Assembly (NCBI RefSeq): GCF_003352085.1 | Contig: NZ_CP025804.1 | Span: forward strand, 310,001-374,000 | Origin: Sulfitobacter sp. SK012 | Lineage (GTDB): Bacteria > Pseudomonadota > Alphaproteobacteria > Rhodobacterales > Rhodobacteraceae | Reading direction: 5' to 3' | DNA length: 64,000 nt | Shown here: piece after piece, positions 36,772-46,271 of the stretch | Layout: each line of letters begins with the position of its first letter | How positions within the stretch are numbered: the first letter of the stretch is position 1 | The notes under the pieces: generated by a model | The model's database searches: none | What the model was told of the DNA's origin: nothing | What the model saw: the letters and a program-made list of their open reading frames with translations, nothing else | Position numbers and translations under genes: made by a program

Positions 36772-37910
36772 TCCGCCACATTGTTCTGCTATGTAGTTAT
36801 CTGTTGGCAGCCACGCCGCTGGCAGCGCAATCTGATCCCGCGTCAGAGGCCCGCGCCGCAATGGCGTTGGTGAGCGATGCGGCAATTCAACTTGATGCAG
36901 CAGAGGGCGCGCGGAACCGGGTCAAGGCGTTGACCGAAACAATTCAGGCATTCGAAACCGGACTTGGTGCCATGCGAACCGGCCTGCGCGAAGTCGCAAT
37001 TCGCGAGGCTCAGCTAAGCGCGCGGTTGCAGACCCGTGATACCGAAGTGGCTCAATTACTGGCCGTTCTACAAAGCATTGGAACAACCGGAACACCAACG
37101 GCGCTGTTGCATCCCCAAGGTCCGACGGGGACTGCGCGCGCAGGGATGCTGCTGGCTGAATTGACGCCAGCGCTCAATCAGCGTGCTGATCAGCTGCGCC
37201 AAGACCTCGAAGATGTGCAAACTTTACAGATGTTGCAGACCGACGCGGCCAACAGGCTCAGCGATGGGTTGCGGCAGTTGCAAGAGGCGCGCGCCGCACT
37301 CAATCAAGCGATGGCAAACCGCACTGACCTGCCGAGCCGCTTTACCGCTGACCCTGTCCGGACCGCGATCTTGATTGCATCCACCGAAACGCTCGACGGG
37401 TTTGCAAGCGGTCTCTCTGAGATTGTCTCTGAAGAAAACCTATCCGTTGAAACGCCGCTCTCAATCGAGGCCGAAGCGGGCAGCCTGCCGCTGCCAGTCC
37501 AAGGGCTGATCCTACGCCGGTCAGGCGAAGCAGATGCCGCGGGCGTAGTTCGCCCTGGGGTTCTGATTGCAACGCGGCCCCGTGCGATTGTCACAACGCC
37601 GGTCGCCGCCACGATCCGCTATTCCGGGCCGCTGCTCGACTTTGGAAACGTCATGATCCTTGAGCCACAGTCGGATACACTGTTTGTGCTGGCGGGTATG
37701 GATGTGATCTATGGCGAAGCGGGCCAGGTGCTGGCATCGGGGACCCCTGTGGGTCTCATGGGTGGCCCCGAAGGCTCATTGAGCGGTGAATTGTCAACAG
37801 ATGGTGATGATGCTGGTACAGAGCGGCCAGAAACGCTCTATATGGAAGTTAGAAAGAACAATATTCCTCAGAACCCCGAGGATTGGTTTAAAATCGGCAA
37901 GGATGGATAG
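36768..37910 (+). CDS. envC: EnvC-like murein hydrolase activator with metal-free LytM domain
   Basis: 380 residues with a signal peptide (HIVLLCSYLLAATPLAAQ). Residues about 30-190 are coiled coil. The C-terminus is a LytM/M23-like domain (VTTPVAATIRYSGPLLDFGN, LYMEVRKNNIPQNPEDWF in pieces), but none of the zinc-binding His/Asp residues of active M23 peptidases is present. That is the situation in E. coli EnvC, which activates amidases rather than cleaving wall itself. It is translationally coupled to gpmI and 3 nt from ctpA. Confidence 0.85.
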   Translation: MIRHIVLLCSYLLAATPLAAQSDPASEARAAMALVSDAAIQLDAAEGARNRVKALTETIQAFETGLGAMRTGLREVAIREAQLSARLQTRDTEVAQLLAVLQSIGTTGTPTALLHPQGPTGTARAGMLLAELTPALNQRADQLRQDLEDVQTLQMLQTDAANRLSDGLRQLQEARAALNQAMANRTDLPSRFTADPVRTAILIASTETLDGFASGLSEIVSEENLSVETPLSIEAEAGSLPLPVQGLILRRSGEADAAGVVRPGVLIATRPRAIVTTPVAATIRYSGPLLDFGNVMILEPQSDTLFVLAGMDVIYGEAGQVLASGTPVGLMGGPEGSLSGELSTDGDDAGTERPETLYMEVRKNNIPQNPEDWFKIGKDG

Positions 37911-37913
37911 CAG

Positions 37914-39248
37914 ATGAAGAAATTCGTGATGGCAGCACTGGGCGGCACCGTTGCCGGCGTGTTGGCGACAACGCAGATCGCAGGGCCTCTGCTTGCACAG
38001 GAGTCTGCAAAGACCTCCAATGTTTATGAACAACTAGACCTTTTTGGCGATATCTTTGAGCGTATTCGCGCACAATACGTTGAAGAAGTAGAGCCCGGCG
38101 AGCTGGTCGAAGCCGCTATTCAGGGCATGCTGACGTCGCTGGATCCACATTCGAGCTATTTGTCGCCCAAAGACGCGTTGAAAATGCGCGAACAGACGCG
38201 TGGCGAATTTGGTGGTTTGGGTATCGAAGTTTCGCAAGATGAGGGCTTTGTTAAAGTCATCTCACCCATCGACGGCACGCCCGCCGACGAAGCGGGGATC
38301 GAGTCTGGCGATTTTATCACACATGTTGATGGCGAAAGCCTGCTGGGTCTGACGCTTGATGACGCGGTTGAACTGATGCGTGGCCCGGTTGGGTCTGAGA
38401 TCATTATCACCGTCGTGCGCGAAGGCGAGTCGGAGCCATTTGATGTCTCAATCATCCGTGACACCATTGAGCTGACAGCGGTACGTGCACGTACCGAAGG
38501 CGACACGGTCGTGCTGCGCCTGACGACGTTCAACGAACAGACCTATCCGAAAATGAAAGAAAACCTCGAAAAATTGGTCGAGGAAGCCGGCGGGATGGAC
38601 AAGGTAAACGGTTTTGTCATCGATTTGCGCAACAACCCCGGCGGCTTGCTGAACCAAGCGATTGCTGTGTCGGATGCGTTCCTTGAAGAAGGCGAGATCG
38701 TCAGTACGCGGGGACGCGATGTGGCCGATGGCGAGCGTTTCAACGCCAAACCGGGCGACCTGACTGGCGGCAAGCCGATTGTGGTGCTGATTAACGGGGG
38801 CTCTGCCTCAGCGTCCGAGATTGTTGCTGGTGCGTTGCAAGATCACCGCCGTGCGGTGGTCGTGGGCACTAAGAGCTTTGGCAAAGGGTCGGTCCAGACG
38901 GTCATGCCATTGCGCGGTGAAGGTGCGATGCGCCTGACCACAGCGCGGTATTACACGCCATCGGGTCGGTCGATCCAGGCGCTGGGTGTGTCACCTGACA
39001 TTGTTGTGGTTCAGCCCCGTCGCCGTGCTGAAGACGAAGAAACTGATGAAGCACCACGTCGCTCACGCTCGGAAGCAGATCTGCGCGGAAGCTTGAACAA
39101 CGACAGCCTGAGCGAGGACGAGATCAAGCAGATTGAAGCCGACCGTGCCAAGGCCGACACAGCCGCGGCACTGCGCGAAGAGGATTATCAACTGGCCTAT
39201 GCCATCGATATCCTCACTGGCCTTTCCGCGCTTGGCCCCAACGACTAA
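37914..39248 (+). CDS. ctpA: Carboxy-terminal processing protease (S41A)
   Basis: 444 residues with an N-terminal signal sequence ending near LLAQ. The PDZ domain (GGLGIEVSQDEGFVKVISPI, GDFITHVDGESLLG) is followed by the S41 catalytic core: Ser in LINGGSASASEIVAGAL and Lys in GTKSFGKGSVQT. CtpA degrades or trims periplasmic proteins from the C-terminus, including wall hydrolases, which fits its place next to envC. The acidic/charged C-terminal tail (RRRAEDEETDEAPRR) is typical of alphaproteobacterial members. A rho-independent terminator follows. Confidence 0.95.
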   Translation: MKKFVMAALGGTVAGVLATTQIAGPLLAQESAKTSNVYEQLDLFGDIFERIRAQYVEEVEPGELVEAAIQGMLTSLDPHSSYLSPKDALKMREQTRGEFGGLGIEVSQDEGFVKVISPIDGTPADEAGIESGDFITHVDGESLLGLTLDDAVELMRGPVGSEIIITVVREGESEPFDVSIIRDTIELTAVRARTEGDTVVLRLTTFNEQTYPKMKENLEKLVEEAGGMDKVNGFVIDLRNNPGGLLNQAIAVSDAFLEEGEIVSTRGRDVADGERFNAKPGDLTGGKPIVVLINGGSASASEIVAGALQDHRRAVVVGTKSFGKGSVQTVMPLRGEGAMRLTTARYYTPSGRSIQALGVSPDIVVVQPRRRAEDEETDEAPRRSRSEADLRGSLNNDSLSEDEIKQIEADRAKADTAAALREEDYQLAYAIDILTGLSALGPND

Positions 39249-39269
39249 GCAGCGTTGTTAATATAGACA

Positions 39270-39302
39270 GAAAGGCCCGTCAGCGATGGCGGGCCTTTTT
39301 CG
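39270..39302 (+). terminator. Rho-independent terminator after ctpA
   Basis: AAAGGCCCG and CGGGCCTTTTT are complementary arms around a 10-nt loop, followed by U-rich sequence. Ends the gpmI-envC-ctpA operon. It is the clearest intrinsic terminator in the window. Confidence 0.9.
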
Positions 39303-39448
39303 TTTCGACTCAATTTGATCGAACCGGATGGGCAGCCGAGTTGAAGAAATGATTGGTTTGCTGGGTTAGATACTACAATCGCGGAACAACCCAGGTCTAC
39401 TGAACAATTCATCACCCTTTTTGAAGCAAATCTACAGAGCAGGTTGGC

Positions 39449-39820
39449 TTACATTGTCTCCAGACAATGGCGGCGAAAGGCGCGCTTGAGCATGTCCAAT
39501 TCGTCGCGCAAAAGGTTAATTTCAGCGCGCATGTCGTCGCCCAAAGCCTCGCCGGCCATCAATGTGATGCTGCCGATTTGCTCTTGTCTGGCCTGATCTT
39601 GAATCAGCAGGGTCTGAATGCCATCGGCAATCGCTTCTTGTGGGATCGGAATTTGGACTAACCAGTGCGCCTGCTCAGCGCTGTGGTTGAGGCTTACGCT
39701 CTCGACGGGTTTGCCCAGATGCGTCACTGCGATCCGAGGACGGTTTTCTGCTGAGGCGGGGACAATGCCTTCCCAGACACCGTTGCGCATTTTTGTTTTG
39801 GTCAGTTCAAGCGTACTCAT
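39449..39820 (-). CDS. Conserved roseobacter-type hypothetical protein
   Basis: 123 residues, no signal peptide or membrane helix. The first 80 residues look like a small beta-rich domain (MRNGVWEGIVPASAENRPRI, WLVQIPIPQEAIADGIQTL in parts), the last 40 a helix likely to be a coiled coil (MRAEINLLRDELDMLKRAF). I do not recognise a family. It follows the 257-residue gene with a 9-nt gap on the same strand, so they probably work together. A 146-nt gap after the ctpA terminator separates it from the convergent operon and holds nothing further that I can see. Confidence 0.7.
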   Translation of the reverse strand: MSTLELTKTKMRNGVWEGIVPASAENRPRIAVTHLGKPVESVSLNHSAEQAHWLVQIPIPQEAIADGIQTLLIQDQARQEQIGSITLMAGEALGDDMRAEINLLRDELDMLKRAFRRHCLETM

Positions 39821-39829
39821 TGCGGTGTC

Positions 39830-40603
39830 CTAAAGTTGGGCGCGGGGCCGTCGCGAGAATGTCAGGTCGCGTAAGACAACCTGGTTCATCTCGGGGCCTT
39901 CAAAGATCAGGTCAATCCACGCACCCTCGACGCGGCGTTCATTCAGGTTGGAATATGCCAAATCAAACTCCACCGTGATCGCATTCTGATCCAGCGGCAT
40001 TTCGCGGACAACCTGCTCGGTGTTGGGCCCGTTTTTGATGTTAAGTCGGGCAAAAATCTCAAGCGGCTTTTCCAGCTCTACAATGGCATCCATCCGCAAA
40101 AGATGATTGCGCTTGAGCCCGGTGACCCCGGCATCCGGCAAATCAATCACCAACGACAGGAACGAACCATCAAAACGAAACACATCCATCCGCAGCCCGT
40201 ACGGAGCAAGATCGGCTTCGCGTGTATTGCGCAGTTGGCGCAGGGTCAGCTCTGAGACTTCGCAGTCGTGAAATAGCGTGATCTCTTTGCCCAACATAGA
40301 TTTGGTCTGTACCGACGATATGCCAGGCGTGGCCAAAGGCCCACGCCACAGCTCAGGTCGCCAAGACCAATCTGCGTTATGCGGTTTAGGAAAGCTGGTG
40401 GATCCGATCATCGGCAAGGCCAACCGCGCATCAGCAATGTGAATTAACCCGTCTAGATGCGCCTTGAGCTGGCGCGCGCGCAGCCGTTGTTTGCGCAGGC
40501 TGGGCAGGTCCGCTGACATCGCAAGACGCGCCGCACGCGCCCATCTGCCGATGGAACGGGCATAGAACGCCTTGTCTAGAAAGTTACCGCCGAGTTTGGC
40601 CAT
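39830..40603 (-). CDS. Conserved hypothetical protein (DUF6478-like)
   Basis: 257 residues from the ATG at 40603, which has AAGG 8 nt upstream; a TTG at 40660 would add 19 residues but has no ribosome-binding site. The N-terminus is helical and basic (KAFYARSIGRWARAARLAM), the rest beta-rich with LVIDLPDAGVTGLKRNHLLR and DLAYSNLNERRVEGAWIDLI (in parts). This resembles a family annotated DUF6478 in Rhodobacteraceae as I remember it, but I cannot confirm. Function unknown; paired with the 123-residue gene downstream. Confidence 0.7.
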   Translation of the reverse strand: MAKLGGNFLDKAFYARSIGRWARAARLAMSADLPSLRKQRLRARQLKAHLDGLIHIADARLALPMIGSTSFPKPHNADWSWRPELWRGPLATPGISSVQTKSMLGKEITLFHDCEVSELTLRQLRNTREADLAPYGLRMDVFRFDGSFLSLVIDLPDAGVTGLKRNHLLRMDAIVELEKPLEIFARLNIKNGPNTEQVVREMPLDQNAITVEFDLAYSNLNERRVEGAWIDLIFEGPEMNQVVLRDLTFSRRPRAQL

Positions 40604-40684
40604 CTTGCGCTGCCTTTTTGCCTGTTCGGTTAGTGTATCCAGCGAATTGGTTTCATTCAACTGAACTGCGGCATTTGACGTCGG

Positions 40685-41254
40685 TTATTGCGCAGGGGTC
40701 TTTTGAATGCTGCGCTGCACCAGCGAACGCAGCATGTCACGCCCTTCAACAGTTACGGCGCGCTGGGCCTTGGGACCGTAGAGCACAGCACTCATCACAT
40801 GCCCCCCAATCAGGGCCACGCTGCGCCAGTGCCGGCTGTCCATGCCATCAATCGGGGAGGGGCTACGGGCTTGAAAAACTGTATAATCTTTGGATGAGCG
40901 GATGCTCTGTGGTGCGCTGACTTTTGTTGCCTTGGCGATTTGTTTTGGCGTCGGCAGCACATCAGGGGTCTCAGTTTCTGAGAAACTGACAGTGATAAAC
41001 CCAAATGGTGCGTTCCTACTGCTGGTATTGGCCCCAAGCACGTCGCAGCGCGCCAGTAACGCAAAGTTCGATTTCAAACTTTTGCGGTCGATGCAGTAGC
41101 CTCGGGGCGGCACAAGTGCGACCGCCCCTTCCATCATCAATGCCTGACCCAGGGGTGCCTTGCCTTTGGTTGAGCCTACGAGGCCCGGAAAAGCTGTGTT
41201 TCCCGTGGTCTCGCAGCCTGCAAGCAGGATTATGCAAAGGATGAAGGCCCGCAG
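40685..41254 (-). CDS. Putative lipoprotein apparently starting at CTG, downstream of ilvD
   Basis: The open frame runs back to 41301 without ATG, GTG or TTG before codon 39. Reading from CTG at 41254 gives RAFILCIILLAGCETTGN, a clean lipoprotein signal with lipobox LAGC at the right distance; no other in-frame start would keep it. The TAA of ilvD (41256-41258) ends 1 nt before that CTG, so reinitiation by the terminating ribosome is plausible. The 189-residue product continues with CIDRKSLKSNFALLARCDVLG and a C-terminal SALIGGHVMSAVLYG-like segment. No known family. A start at TTG 41140 (151 residues) would discard the signal peptide. Confidence 0.65.
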   Translation of the reverse strand: MRAFILCIILLAGCETTGNTAFPGLVGSTKGKAPLGQALMMEGAVALVPPRGYCIDRKSLKSNFALLARCDVLGANTSSRNAPFGFITVSFSETETPDVLPTPKQIAKATKVSAPQSIRSSKDYTVFQARSPSPIDGMDSRHWRSVALIGGHVMSAVLYGPKAQRAVTVEGRDMLRSLVQRSIQKTPAQ

Positions 41255-41255
41255 A

Positions 41256-43022
41256 TTAAAGGTCCATGTAGTCGTGACGCTCCAATTTTGCGCCAGGATG
41301 TGTCACCGCACCCAGATAAGTTGGCCCAACCAATTGTGCGTATTTCCACAAAGCACCAGAGGCATAAAGCGTTTCGCGCGCCCCCGTCCAAGCAGCTTTG
41401 CGCGTGGCAAGTTCATCATCCGTCAGATCCACGCTAATGGACCCCTCAATCGCGTTGAGAGTGATCTGGTCACCATTTTTCAACAGCGCAATTGGTCCGC
41501 CATGCGCGGCTTCTGGCCCCACATGCCCGACACAAAATCCGCGTGTCGCGCCAGAAAAACGTCCGTCAGTAATTAGTGCGACCTTCTTGCCCATGCCCTG
41601 ACCGGACAAAGCTGCCGTCGTTGCCAGCATCTCGCGCATGCCGGGGCCGCCTGCGGGCCCTTCGTTGCGGATGACAAATACGTCGCCTTCTGAGTAAGTG
41701 CGGTTTTGCACTGCCTCAAAGGCATCTTGCTCGCATTCAAACACAAGCGCGGGGCCAGTAAACACGATGTCCTCGTCGGACATGCCCGCGATTTTAACGA
41801 TGGCACCTTCAGGCGCGAGGTTACCTTTGAGGCCAACAACACCGCCCGTTTTGCTGAGAGGGGCCGCAACAGAGTGGATGACTTTGCCGTCCGCTTGGCG
41901 GGTGACTTGGTCCAGCACTTCACCCATGGAATAACCCGTTGCAGTCATGCAATCGAGATGGATGAGGCCTGCTTTGCGCAGCTCATTCATTACAACAGGG
42001 ACACCGCCAGCCTCATACAGGTCTTTGGCCACATACGCCCCGCCCGGTTTCATATCGACGAAATAGGGCGTGTCGCGGAAAATTTCGCAGACGTCATCAA
42101 GGAAGAAATCGATGCCGGCTTCATGAGCCATTGCAGGCAAGTGAAGTCCTGCGTTGGTCGATCCACCAGTACAGGCGACGATACGTGCTGCGTTTTCCAA
42201 TGATTGGCGCGTGACGATGTCGCGGGCGCGGATGTTTTTCTCGATCAGGTGCATAACAGCGGCACCTGACGCGCGCCCATATTCATCACGGTCCAAATAG
42301 GGCGCAGGCATGCCCGACGAATTTGGCAGCGCGAGGCCGATCGCTTCAGATACGCAAGCCATGGTGTTCGCCGTAAACTGGCCGCCACAGGCCCCTGCAG
42401 AAGGGCATGCGACGCGCTCTAGGATTTCAAGCTCGGCTTCGGTCATTGTGCCGGATTGGTAGTTGCCAACCGCTTCAAACATATCCTGAACGGTCAAGTC
42501 GCGGTCTGCAAAGGACTGGGGAACGGCAGCGCCTTTTGGGGCCTTACCTGGCAGGATTGATCCACCATACAGGAATACCGACGGTACATTCAGACGGATC
42601 ATTGCCATCATCATGCCGGGCAGGGATTTGTCACACCCTGCAAGCCCAACAATCGCGTCATAGCAGTGGCCGCGCATCGTCAGTTCAACCGTGTCCGCAA
42701 TCGCCTCGCGGGATGCCAACGAAGACCGCATCCCTTCGTGGCCCATGGCGATGCCGTCCGTGACAGTGATGGTGGTGAATTCACGCGGTGTGCCCTGTTC
42801 GGATTTCACACCTTCCTTGACGGCCTGCGCTTGACGGCTCAGCGCGATGTTGCACGGGGCAGCTTCGTTCCAGCAGGTCGCGACGCCAACCAAAGGCTGG
42901 TGGATTTCTTCCTCGGTCATGCCCATCGCGTAATAATACGACCGATGCGGCGCGCGTGCGGGCCCTTCGGTCACATGGCGGCTGGGCAGTTTGGATTTGT
43001 CAAAGCGGGTGTTGATAGCCAT
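41256..43022 (-). CDS. ilvD: Dihydroxy-acid dehydratase
   Basis: 588 residues from the ATG at 43022 with GGAG upstream; the longer frame is not conserved. Family motifs include [44 protein letters not shown] and [19 protein letters not shown] (in part). Cys57, Cys130 and the Cys of SAGACGG are the expected Fe-S cluster ligands. The enzyme forms 2-keto acids in the isoleucine/valine pathway. It shares its stop region with the CTG-start lipoprotein gene and is divergent from the pseudo-ABC gene. Confidence 0.96.
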   Translation of the reverse strand: MAINTRFDKSKLPSRHVTEGPARAPHRSYYYAMGMTEEEIHQPLVGVATCWNEAAPCNIALSRQAQAVKEGVKSEQGTPREFTTITVTDGIAMGHEGMRSSLASREAIADTVELTMRGHCYDAIVGLAGCDKSLPGMMMAMIRLNVPSVFLYGGSILPGKAPKGAAVPQSFADRDLTVQDMFEAVGNYQSGTMTEAELEILERVACPSAGACGGQFTANTMACVSEAIGLALPNSSGMPAPYLDRDEYGRASGAAVMHLIEKNIRARDIVTRQSLENAARIVACTGGSTNAGLHLPAMAHEAGIDFFLDDVCEIFRDTPYFVDMKPGGAYVAKDLYEAGGVPVVMNELRKAGLIHLDCMTATGYSMGEVLDQVTRQADGKVIHSVAAPLSKTGGVVGLKGNLAPEGAIVKIAGMSDEDIVFTGPALVFECEQDAFEAVQNRTYSEGDVFVIRNEGPAGGPGMREMLATTAALSGQGMGKKVALITDGRFSGATRGFCVGHVGPEAAHGGPIALLKNGDQITLNAIEGSISVDLTDDELATRKAAWTGARETLYASGALWKYAQLVGPTYLGAVTHPGAKLERHDYMDL

Positions 43023-43127
43023 GGGGCATTCTCCGGAACAATTGGATTTGCACCGGAATAGTCCTGTGACGGTCTTGCTGCAAGTCTTGAGCGCGTCGCG
43101 TTGTATCACGAGGTCCGAACGCTTAGG

Positions 43128-46100
43128 TTGGAAAAACCCCGGAACCCTCCAGAAAGCCTACCCTTGGAACCAAGCATCTTCGCCTTCATCTGGAAGTACT
43201 CCAGACGCGACCAGCTATTTTTGCTGGCCTTCACGATCTTCACCTTCCCGTTTCTGTACGCCACGCTAGAGCTTCCTAAGCGGATCATTAACGACGCCAT
43301 CGGTGCGTCGAGTGAGAATGTTGCGTTCTTCGGTTATTATATGACCCAGATGCAGTTGCTGCTTCTTTTGTGTTTGGCATACCTTGCCGCTGTCATTGCG
43401 CACGGGTTGATGAAAATGCGCCTCAACACCATGAAGGGCATCTTGGCAGAGCGGCTCTTGCGGCGGTTTCGCTATCAGCTGATCTCGCGGATGATGCGGT
43501 TTCCGAGCAGTTATTTCCAGACCACCAGTCAGGGCGAGCTGGTCAGCATGGTCACGTCTGAAGCTGAACCAATGGGCGGTCTGATGGGTGATGCCGTGGC
43601 GCAACCGGCGTTTCAAGCCGGGCAGATGCTGATCATCGTTGCGTTTTTGTTTATGCAATCGGTGTGGTTTGGCCTTGCTGGTATTGCACTGATTCCGTTG
43701 CAGGCGTGGATCATCCCTATGCTGCAGCGCCAGATTAACCTGCTGAACAAAGAACGCATTGTTGAGGTCCGAAACTTTTCCGCCGAAATCGGCGAGACGG
43801 CTGCAGGCATTACCGATCTGCGCACAAACGGCGGTTGGCGATTTAGGTTAGCGGGTTTTACCCAGCGTTTAGGACGGTTGTTTCAAATTCGTTTTGAGAT
43901 CTACCAAAAGAAATTCTTCATGAAGTTCCTCAACAACTTCATTACGCAGCTGACACCATTTTTCTTCTATTTAGTGGGCGGTTACCTTGCCATTCGTGGC
44001 GAAATTACAGTGGGCGCTTTGGTTGCAGCACTTGCCGCCTACAAGGATCTAAGCGGTCCTTGGAAAGAGCTGTTAACCTACTACAACCAGACCCAAGATA
44101 TGGCCTTGCGCTGGGAAGTTGTGATCGAACGTTTCGCTCCGAAAGGCATGATTGAGGCGGAACTTTTTGAAGGCCAGCCTGATGAGACACCACATTTGAA
44201 AGGTGACATCGCGCTGAGCAACGTCACTGTCCGCGATCACGACGGTAACACATTGCTTGACGGTCTGTCGCTGGACATCCCTGCCGGGTCGCAGGTTGCG
44301 ATAAAGGTTGCCAATCAGGCAACACGCACCGCATTGGCAGAGGTCTTAACGCGCGAGATCAGTCCGCAGCGTGGGTCTGTTCGCATAGGTGAATATGATC
44401 TGGCGACGCTGCATCAGGCCGTGATTGCTGCGCGGGTCGGGTACGCCCATGCGCAGCCTTATCTCTTTAAGGGAACTATCGGCGACAACCTCTTGATGCC
44501 GCTCCGAACCAGCCCAAAGACCGTCTTGTGGGACCCAAAGCAACTTGATCGTGAAGGGATCGAGGCGCGGCGCGCGGGCAACAGCCTCGACAGCCTTGAT
44601 GCTGAATGGCTCGATCCGGAGCTTGCCGGACTGCGCAGCCAAGATGATGTCGATCATTGGTGGTTTGAGTTGGCTCAGGCAATGGGGATCGATGAGCTGA
44701 TGTTCCGCAGCATGTTGCATTCTAGGATGGAACAAGAAGATCACCCACAGCTCGCGCGCCGCTTAGTGGCGCTCCGTGGTGAAATACGTGAGCGCCTCAA
44801 GGCCGAGGGTTTGGACCAAGCGGTGTACCGGTTTGATCCAGAGACCTTTAACCCAGCCTTACCCTTGGGCGGCAACTTGATGTTTGCTTCCCCGCGTCGG
44901 GAAATCAGCCAATCTGCACTGGCTGGGGAAAAGAGGTTCTTGTCAATGATCATCGAACAAGGCCTCGCCGAACAGGGCATCGCGATCTCCCAGACGCTTG
45001 TCGAGACGTTGCACGAAACTTTTGGCAAGGACGGTACCAATCATCCGTTGTTCACCGCGCTTGGAATCGAAGACAGACTTTATGAACAGCTGGTGGATAT
45101 CGCGCTGCGCCGCGCCAAGTCCGGAGATGGCGCTCTGACCGAAGAAGAGTTTGCGTTACTGCTAACTGTTCCCTTCGCTTTTACTGCAGAACAAATTGGC
45201 CCAGCTTTTCCAGAAAGCTTCAAAAAAGAGATCCTTGCCCTTCGCCGGACCGAGGCACCGGCTCTGCGTGAACGTGCAAAGAGTTTGTTTATTCCCATCG
45301 ACCCTAGGAATTACCTGCCAAGGCTGACCTTGCTAGAAAACATGCTTTATGGCCGGATTTCGATGGTGGCAGGTGTGCAGGCTGATCTGATCGAGGATGT
45401 TGTGTCGGAAGTGTTGGAGCGCCACGATCTTAAGCAGTTGGTGTCGACGAACATCTTTGGCTTTCAGGCGACGATCGGCGGCAGCAATCTTCCAGCGGCC
45501 TTTCAGGAACGCGCAGCGTTCAGTCGGGCAGGGATCAAGCGTCCTGATCTACTGGTCTTTAACCAACCGCTGGCCAGTCAAGATACCGATGATCACGCAG
45601 AAATTCGTAACCGCCTTCACAAGCTTTTGCCTGAAACAACCCAGATCTATTTGGATGATCATTTTGATGATCCCGACAGCTTTGATTTGTTTGTTGAGAT
45701 CACCAACGGCCGTCTAGAAGGTGTAGAGACACCGAGGGATGCTGACCGTGACGACGGTGTCGCGAGTGATTTGGGTCGCAAGCTATCGATCATCCAAAGT
45801 AACCCTTTGTTCATCGATTTGGATGCGCGCAGCCAACGGTTGTTAGCCTTTGCTGCGCAGTGGTTTGAAGCTCCACCGGACACGCGGATATTTACCGAAG
45901 GCGAACCCCCAGATGCGGTTTATATCTGTTTGAGCGGTCTGGCTGAACTGTCGTTTATCGATGCAGAAGGTGCGGTGCAGCTTATTTCAACCGTTGAACC
46001 GGGACGGTTGATTGGTGATCTGGCGATTATCCTCAATGAGCCACGCCAGTTGAACCTGACGACGGTAGAGGACACCACATTCCTTAGGGTGGGTGCGGAT

Positions 46101-46271
46101 CAGTTCCGATCGGTGCTGGAGGATGACAAGGCGATCCTGCTGAGTTTGCTGCGCACCGTGGGAGGCCATCTGTCTGGTGCGGCAGAATTGTTGCGCCAAA
46201 CGGGGTTGGATGTTCCGCGAGGACAACGCCCCACATCGCGTTCAATTGAAGCACCGCCCGAAAAAGAATGA
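43128..46271 (+). CDS. Pseudo-ABC exporter with inserted domain and cyclic-nucleotide-binding domain
   Basis: About 1047 residues; start is TTG at 43128 ([19 protein letters not shown]) or TTG at 43101. An ABC exporter membrane domain of about six helices comes first ([19 protein letters not shown] onward). The nucleotide-binding domain is degenerate: Walker A reads [11 protein letters not shown] with no GK[ST], the signature is [13 protein letters not shown] and Walker B LLVFNQP, with the Asp-Glu pair replaced. An insertion of roughly 270 residues splits it. The C-terminus is a CRP-like cNMP-binding domain ([35 protein letters not shown]). It is unlikely to hydrolyse ATP. The stop overlaps the CPBP protease start (ATGA). 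Confidence 0.88.
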   Translation: MEKPRNPPESLPLEPSIFAFIWKYSRRDQLFLLAFTIFTFPFLYATLELPKRIINDAIGASSENVAFFGYYMTQMQLLLLLCLAYLAAVIAHGLMKMRLNTMKGILAERLLRRFRYQLISRMMRFPSSYFQTTSQGELVSMVTSEAEPMGGLMGDAVAQPAFQAGQMLIIVAFLFMQSVWFGLAGIALIPLQAWIIPMLQRQINLLNKERIVEVRNFSAEIGETAAGITDLRTNGGWRFRLAGFTQRLGRLFQIRFEIYQKKFFMKFLNNFITQLTPFFFYLVGGYLAIRGEITVGALVAALAAYKDLSGPWKELLTYYNQTQDMALRWEVVIERFAPKGMIEAELFEGQPDETPHLKGDIALSNVTVRDHDGNTLLDGLSLDIPAGSQVAIKVANQATRTALAEVLTREISPQRGSVRIGEYDLATLHQAVIAARVGYAHAQPYLFKGTIGDNLLMPLRTSPKTVLWDPKQLDREGIEARRAGNSLDSLDAEWLDPELAGLRSQDDVDHWWFELAQAMGIDELMFRSMLHSRMEQEDHPQLARRLVALRGEIRERLKAEGLDQAVYRFDPETFNPALPLGGNLMFASPRREISQSALAGEKRFLSMIIEQGLAEQGIAISQTLVETLHETFGKDGTNHPLFTALGIEDRLYEQLVDIALRRAKSGDGALTEEEFALLLTVPFAFTAEQIGPAFPESFKKEILALRRTEAPALRERAKSLFIPIDPRNYLPRLTLLENMLYGRISMVAGVQADLIEDVVSEVLERHDLKQLVSTNIFGFQATIGGSNLPAAFQERAAFSRAGIKRPDLLVFNQPLASQDTDDHAEIRNRLHKLLPETTQIYLDDHFDDPDSFDLFVEITNGRLEGVETPRDADRDDGVASDLGRKLSIIQSNPLFIDLDARSQRLLAFAAQWFEAPPDTRIFTEGEPPDAVYICLSGLAELSFIDAEGAVQLISTVEPGRLIGDLAIILNEPRQLNLTTVEDTTFLRVGADQFRSVLEDDKAILLSLLRTVGGHLSGAAELLRQTGLDVPRGQRPTSRSIEAPPEKE

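Noticed and set aside
43101..43127. Earlier TTG start for the pseudo-ABC gene
   Set aside because: Possible, but the sequence from 43128 looks like the family start; neither start has a strong ribosome site, so it stays uncertain.
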